From assembly GCA_002083825.1 (NCBI GenBank), contig DAZV01000055.1, positions 1 through 64,000 of the forward strand: a stretch of DNA of 64,000 nucleotides, read 5' to 3'. Source of the DNA: Candidatus Sericytochromatia bacterium S15B-MN24 CBMW_12. GTDB lineage: Bacteria > Cyanobacteriota > Sericytochromatia > S15B-MN24 > UBA4093. The notes under the pieces were generated by a model, which saw nothing but the letters and a program-made list of their open reading frames with translations, was not told where the DNA came from and did not search any database. Below are positions 60,219 to 64,000 of this stretch, one piece after another. A program made the position numbers and the translations under genes. The stretch's first letter is position 1. Each line of letters begins with the position of its first letter.

Positions 60219-60764
60219 ATGAGATCCACCGAGATGAGCGCATTGGAACTGGAGCTTGCGGGTTGCCCCGTGACGGATTGTGCGACCGGCGAGGTGGTCG
60301 GGCGGGTCAAGGTGGTGGTGAGGGCACCGACCGGTGGGGTCGCGCAGCTTGCGATCGAGCGCCTCGAGGATGCGTGGGAGCCCGACAATCCTGTGGGGGG
60401 CTCGGTGCTGGGAGACCCCCTTTACGATGGGCGGGGAGCCTTGCTGGGCTGGGCGGTGGGAATGGCCGAGAGCCTGCCACTGGGCCGGATGCGCCGGCTG
60501 GGGCACGCCGACGGCATCCCGCGCGGGACGCGATACCTCCTGGTCCGAACTCCGAGCGAAGGGGAGGAAGAATGGCTCGATAGCCTGGATCTCGGAGAGT
60601 GCGAGGGGGCGCGCGGAGATTACATGGTGGGGCAGCGGGCGTCTTGCACGTTGCTGGATCCCGCGGGAAGGACGCTGATCCGGGGCGGGGAAGTCATCAC
60701 GTCGACGCTGCTGGAGCGGGCACGCAGCCTGGGTCTCCTGCACCGGTTGGAGGCCACTTTTTGA
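60219..60764 (+). CDS. Unknown protein with PRC-barrel-like start
   Basis: A 181-residue soluble, acidic, Gly/Leu-rich protein. The first part (GCPVTDCATGEVVGRVKVVV) and a second part (GDPLYDGRGALLGWAVGM) resemble short beta-barrel repeats of PRC type; this is a weak similarity. No signal peptide or transmembrane helix. Start ATG 60219 follows AAGGAG, with ATG 60234 as an alternative. It is divergent from panC and ends in a strong terminator. Function unknown. Confidence 0.65.
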   Translation: MRSTEMSALELELAGCPVTDCATGEVVGRVKVVVRAPTGGVAQLAIERLEDAWEPDNPVGGSVLGDPLYDGRGALLGWAVGMAESLPLGRMRRLGHADGIPRGTRYLLVRTPSEGEEEWLDSLDLGECEGARGDYMVGQRASCTLLDPAGRTLIRGGEVITSTLLERARSLGLLHRLEATF

Positions 60765-60768
60765 GTCG

Positions 60769-60794
60769 AAAGGGGCGCCCGACGGCGCCCCTTT
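60769..60794. terminator. Bidirectional terminator
   Basis: An 11-bp stem AAAGGGGCGCC / GGCGCCCCTTT with loop CGAC starts 5 nt after the stop at 60764 and 4 nt beyond the permease stop. The A/T ends of the stem give short T-runs both ways. Confidence 0.85.
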
Positions 60795-60797
60795 GGA

Positions 60798-62231
60798 TTA
60801 CCGAGCGGAATTCCCGAGCACCGAGTGCTTGATTCCGTAAAGGAAGTAGACCACCAATCCGATGCCCATCCAGATGAAGAAGCGCTGGATGGTGACCTGG
60901 GGCAGGGAGATAATCAGGTAGCCGCAACTGAGGATGGTGCCGACGACGACCACCGGGATGAACGGGATGCGGAAGCCGCGCTTCCAGTCGGGGCGGGTGT
61001 AGCGGAGGACCCAGGCTCCGATGGCGACGACGATGAAGGCGAAGAGGGTCCCGATGTTCGCGAGTTCCGCCACCGCCGAGATGGGGGTGAGTCCGGCGAG
61101 GACGGCCACGGCCACTCCGGTGAGAATGGTGGTGACGTGCGGAGTCCCGAAACGCGGATGCACCGAGGCGAAGACCTTGGGCATCAGGCCGTCGCGAGCC
61201 ATGGCGAAGAAGATCCGCGGCATGCCCATCAGCATGACCACCAGAACCGACGTGATGCCGGCCACGGCGCCGACGCTCAGGATGGCTGCCGCCCACCCCT
61301 TGCCGATGTACTCCAGGGCGAAGGCCAGCGGGGCCGCGTTGTTGATGAGTTCAGGGTAGAGTTTCTGAGGGATGATGCCGGTGAAGATGGCTCCCACCAC
61401 GATGTAGAAGGCCGAGCAGATGCCCAGCGAGACCAAGATGCCGATAGGAAGGTCGCGCTGGGGATTCTTGGTCTCCTCGGCGGCGTTGGAGACGGCATCG
61501 AAGCCGATGAACGCGAAGAAGATGGTGGCCGCTCCGGTCATGACGCCACCGAAGCCGTTGGGAAGGAAGGGGTCCCAGTTGCCGGGATTGATGTGGCCCA
61601 TCGTGAGGGCGATGAACATCACGAGCACCAAGACCTTGACCACGACGAAGAGGGTGTTGGTGTTGACGGACTCGCGGATGCCGCGGATCAAGACGAAGGT
61701 GACGGCCAGGGCGATCAGGATGGCGGGAAGGTTGATGAAGGCCCCCGGCGCCGTGCCCGGGGCGTTGACCCACATGGCCGGCAACTCCAGACCCAGGTTG
61801 TGCAAGATCTTGACGAAGTAGCCTGACCAGCCGATGGCGACGGCGGCCGTGGCGACCACGTACTCGAGAATGAGCACCCAGCCGATGATCCAGGCGACGA
61901 GCTCGCCGAAGGCCGTGTAGGCGTAAGTATAGGCCGACCCCGATGCTGGGATCATCGAGGCGACCTCGGCGTAGGCCAAGGCGGCAAAGGCACAGGCCAG
62001 CCCCGCGAAGAGGAAGCTGAGGATGATGCCCGGCCCCGCATACTTGGCGGCGGCCGCTCCCGTGATGACGAAGATGCCGGTTCCGATGATGGCACCCACC
62101 CCGAGTGATGTCAGGTCGAGGGCCCCCAGGACCTTCTTGAGGCCCGAGCCTTCAGTGCTCGGAAAAGGTTTTCGAACCAAGAGTCGGGCGCGCAGGCCAG
62201 ATGGGGAGCGTTCGTCGGTCGCGGTGCTCAC
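60798..62231 (-). CDS. APC-family amino acid permease
   Basis: A 477-residue inner-membrane transporter with 12 or more transmembrane helices. The first-helix motif GVGAIIGTGIFVITGAAAAKYAGPG and YAEVASMIPASGSAYTYAYTAFGE are diagnostic of the APC superfamily, closest in pattern to cationic amino-acid transporters (CAT/YfnA type). The conserved VNxxG-like segment is AFIGFDAVSNAAEETKNPQRDLP. Substrate is inferred only at the level of amino acid. Single gene, convergent with the preceding gene. Confidence 0.92.
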   Translation of the reverse strand: MSTATDERSPSGLRARLLVRKPFPSTEGSGLKKVLGALDLTSLGVGAIIGTGIFVITGAAAAKYAGPGIILSFLFAGLACAFAALAYAEVASMIPASGSAYTYAYTAFGELVAWIIGWVLILEYVVATAAVAIGWSGYFVKILHNLGLELPAMWVNAPGTAPGAFINLPAILIALAVTFVLIRGIRESVNTNTLFVVVKVLVLVMFIALTMGHINPGNWDPFLPNGFGGVMTGAATIFFAFIGFDAVSNAAEETKNPQRDLPIGILVSLGICSAFYIVVGAIFTGIIPQKLYPELINNAAPLAFALEYIGKGWAAAILSVGAVAGITSVLVVMLMGMPRIFFAMARDGLMPKVFASVHPRFGTPHVTTILTGVAVAVLAGLTPISAVAELANIGTLFAFIVVAIGAWVLRYTRPDWKRGFRIPFIPVVVVGTILSCGYLIISLPQVTIQRFFIWMGIGLVVYFLYGIKHSVLGNSAR

Positions 62232-62490
62232 GCATGTCTCCTCTAGGGGGGGGGGAAGCCGTTGAAATTAGCAGTATCCTAACGTCAAAGTCGGTAATGG
62301 GGCAACCCACCGAATCCCCTCGTCAGTTCCGCTGATGGCATGATCGGCTCCTCGGCCTAGACTCTTGCTCGGATCCTTCGAAACAGCCCCCCGCCCCGGC
62401 TTCCGATCCGGAGCATGGGACGCCAAATGGGCGGTAAAGGGGTCGAAGTCGGCCCGGGGGGGATCAGGGGGCAACCCCAGGAGGGGAGCT

Positions 62491-63246
62491 ATGCGCGGAA
62501 CGTGGGGACTGGGCGTTGCCCTGGTCGTCGTCTTGGCGCTGCAACTACCGGCAGCGGGAACGCTCGGAATGCGCGTCAGCGAGCTGGAACGAAGCTACTC
62601 CTGGGAGCCGGGTCCCGAGGGGACACGGCTGTACCAGATCGGGGACGTGTTTTTTAGCCCTTTCATCGAAAACGGAAGGATGGTGGGAGCGATAGCCGAG
62701 CTTCCACCGGGTTCCGGATCCGCCGACATCGCGGCGCTTCTCGCCCGGATGACCGCTGGCCTGCGCCAAGTGCCGGCCGCCCAGCGCGGGACGGTGGCGA
62801 GCAATTCATGGGATCTCTTGACTCCCGACTATCACGCCATGGCCATGACCGAGAACGGCAAGATTTTCGTGCTGGTTCAACAACGCGACGTCCCACAACG
62901 CGACGGCAGGCAGTCCGAGCAAGTTCCCTCCGAAAACACCATCGACAACCCCGTCTTCCGCGCGCAGAACGATCTTGAAATCCTCCGGATGGCCCTGGAG
63001 TCTTACCGGGCGCGCCACTGGTTCAGTTACCCCGAGGTTTCGAACGTGGACGCGCTGATGCTGGCTCTGGAGCGCTCGGAGGTGCTTCCTGCGGGGTTCC
63101 GCCTGAGGGCGCCCCTGACGGAGTTCGGCGTTTGGAGGACCGGGTATCGGATCAGCGTTCTGGCGGGCGGCAAGGCCCTCACCATTCGGCAACCGGATCG
63201 CCCGGAAGCCTTTTGGAGCTTCCTTCAGCTCCGTCCATTTCCCTAG
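62491..63246 (+). CDS. Secreted protein of unknown function
   Basis: A 251-residue protein with a Sec signal peptide (MRGTWGLGVALVVVLALQLPAAG). The mature part starts with a beta-rich domain (YSWEPGPEGTRLYQIGDVFFSPF) and later contains NDLEILRMALESYRARHWFSYPEV. That last segment recalls the helix after the N-terminal part of pseudopilin-like or type II secretion proteins, but a match is not firm. Start 62491 follows GGAGGGGAG; the open frame to 62365 is rejected. Single gene; the 259-bp upstream gap shows nothing clear. Confidence 0.7.
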   Translation: MRGTWGLGVALVVVLALQLPAAGTLGMRVSELERSYSWEPGPEGTRLYQIGDVFFSPFIENGRMVGAIAELPPGSGSADIAALLARMTAGLRQVPAAQRGTVASNSWDLLTPDYHAMAMTENGKIFVLVQQRDVPQRDGRQSEQVPSENTIDNPVFRAQNDLEILRMALESYRARHWFSYPEVSNVDALMLALERSEVLPAGFRLRAPLTEFGVWRTGYRISVLAGGKALTIRQPDRPEAFWSFLQLRPFP

Positions 63247-63276
63247 AAAGGGCGTTTAATCGGGTTCCCTGGGCCC

Positions 63277-63936
63277 TCAATCGTCCAAACCGAAGTTCAG
63301 CCCCAGCTTTGCGCCGGGTCCGGACAGTAAGGGGCCGTCTTCATTGAAGACCGTGAGGCTCAAGGCGCCGAGACGGATGCCTCCTTCGAAGTGCCAGCGA
63401 CTGGTGTTCACGTTCTCGCCGAGCATGTCCCCCAACCAGTAGTAGTAGCTGGCCTCACCCCCGATCGAGAGCCCGCCAATCGGCAAGGTGTATCGGAGAC
63501 CAATCGGCGTGTAGAAAGGGAGGCCTGCGGTTGTGGAGGTCGTTCCTCCGGATGAGGTCTTTTCGAGCAGGAACATTGATGCGCCGATCCCCATGAAGGG
63601 CATCAGGTCGATCGGAAGAAACATCCCGGTGTGTCCGACGAAGGCGGTGTTGATGTCCGCTCCGAAGAAGCCCATGAGGTTGGATGGGTTGGCAACCAGG
63701 CTGGCGTTCATCTGAGCTGGGCCGGCGTTAACTCCGAAGTCGAGGCTGCCGATGTCGCCAACGTTGGGGACGGTCTGTTTCCCCACCGAGAAGTAAGCGG
63801 GCCCCCTGAGATCGGCCTGTGGCAGGGTCGGTCCCGAGGCGGGAAGGCCGAAGATCCCCTGGGCTGCGGCAGGCGACCCGATGCCGAGAGACAGAAGGAC
63901 CGCGCTTGCGAGGAGGGAATTATTGGGAATCATCAT
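63277..63936 (-). CDS. Outer-membrane beta-barrel-like protein
   Basis: About 219 residues with a signal peptide (MIPNNSLLASAVLLSLGIGSPAAAQG). Amphipathic strands follow (IGLRYTLPIGGLSIGGEASYYYWLG, FEGGIRLGALSLTVF), ending LGLNFGLDD. The fold pattern fits a small porin or outer-membrane channel; the final residue is not Phe. Three consecutive ATG codons (63939, 63936, 63933) are possible starts; AGGAG spacing favours the second or third. It lies 18-21 bp after another gene of similar type and is probably its operon partner or duplicate. Confidence 0.7.
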   Translation of the reverse strand: MMIPNNSLLASAVLLSLGIGSPAAAQGIFGLPASGPTLPQADLRGPAYFSVGKQTVPNVGDIGSLDFGVNAGPAQMNASLVANPSNLMGFFGADINTAFVGHTGMFLPIDLMPFMGIGASMFLLEKTSSGGTTSTTAGLPFYTPIGLRYTLPIGGLSIGGEASYYYWLGDMLGENVNTSRWHFEGGIRLGALSLTVFNEDGPLLSGPGAKLGLNFGLDD

Positions 63937-63954
63937 CATGCTCTCCTGAAACGG

Positions 63955-64000
63955 CTAAAAGGTCATGGTCGTGCCGAAGGCGGTGGTGGTGAGGTTCGCC
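63955..64000 (-). CDS. 3' end of a probable beta-barrel gene, cut by window edge
   Basis: On the minus strand the last 14 codons read ANLTTTAFGTTMTF followed by TAG at 63957-63955. The alternating pattern and terminal Phe are typical of an outer-membrane barrel strand. The rest lies outside the window. Confidence 0.55.
   Translation of the reverse strand, partial: ANLTTTAFGTTMTF

Noticed and set aside
62232-62490. TTGACG near 62305 on the minus strand as a permease promoter
   Set aside because: No -10 element lies at acceptable spacing.

Overview
The window is GC-rich, densely coded bacterial chromosome with few gaps. It suggests a motile, Gram-negative-type (diderm) bacterium. Outer-membrane beta-barrel-like proteins, an AMIN-domain amidase and a complete flagellar export/basal-body set point that way. 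Three hints fit a non-photosynthetic relative of Cyanobacteria better than a proteobacterium or firmicute: the octamer GCGATCGC (the cyanobacterial HIP1 palindrome) occurs at least 23 times, several-fold more than composition predicts; panC and cmk are adjacent and overlapping, as in the fused cyanobacterial PanC/Cmk protein; and the cell-wall amidase has the AMIN architecture. This placement is an inference. No rRNA, tRNA, photosynthesis gene, insertion sequence, prophage or CRISPR array was seen.

Layout. 1-8 kb: an orphan multi-PAS membrane histidine kinase, ruvC-ruvA, a long RNase E/G, an RluD-type pseudouridine synthase and a GNAT acetyltransferase. 8-16 kb: two secreted or membrane-interacting unknowns, a CHASE2 kinase/NarL regulator pair co-transcribed with a beta-barrel protein, an AMIN-amidase and a GerMN protein. 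16-24 kb: yebC (apparently starting at ATT), the HU gene with a near-consensus promoter, a divergent EF-G-like GTPase and two glycosyltransferases that may act in glycolipid synthesis. 24-29 kb: small membrane protein, alkaline-phosphatase-superfamily hydrolase, UspA, RibD-like protein and a glycoside hydrolase.

29-58 kb is one long leftward flagellar/chemotaxis locus. Read on the minus strand it runs flgB-flgC-fliE-fliF-fliG-fliH-fliI-fliJ-(metallopeptidase)-(small unknown)-fliK-flgD-flg_new-flgE-(second fliK)-flhX-flbD-motA-motB-fliL-fliM-fliY-cheY-fliO-fliP-fliQ-fliR-flhB-flhA-pilZ-cheA-cheC-cheD. This is close to the Bacillus/Clostridium fla-che order, with many start/stop overlaps. It builds the rod, hook, MS/C ring, export gate and ATPase, stator and a phosphatase-rich (CheC, CheD, FliY) chemotaxis output. 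A predicted HExxH metallopeptidase sits where motE/ylxF is usual. flhF, flhG, cheW, cheB, cheR and the flagellar sigma factor are absent from the locus. 58-64 kb holds cmk-panC, an unknown protein, an APC amino-acid permease, a secreted unknown and two beta-barrel-like genes, the last cut by the window edge.

The least expected signal is a dispersed repeat at gene 3' ends. A 17-bp core (TAGCGCCnGCGGCTGTT) supplies the actual TAG stop codon of three unrelated genes (a secreted unknown, flgE, flhA) and lies 10 nt after the stop of yebC. At two loci it continues into 78-nt hairpins with constant ends, variable loops and compensatory stem changes.
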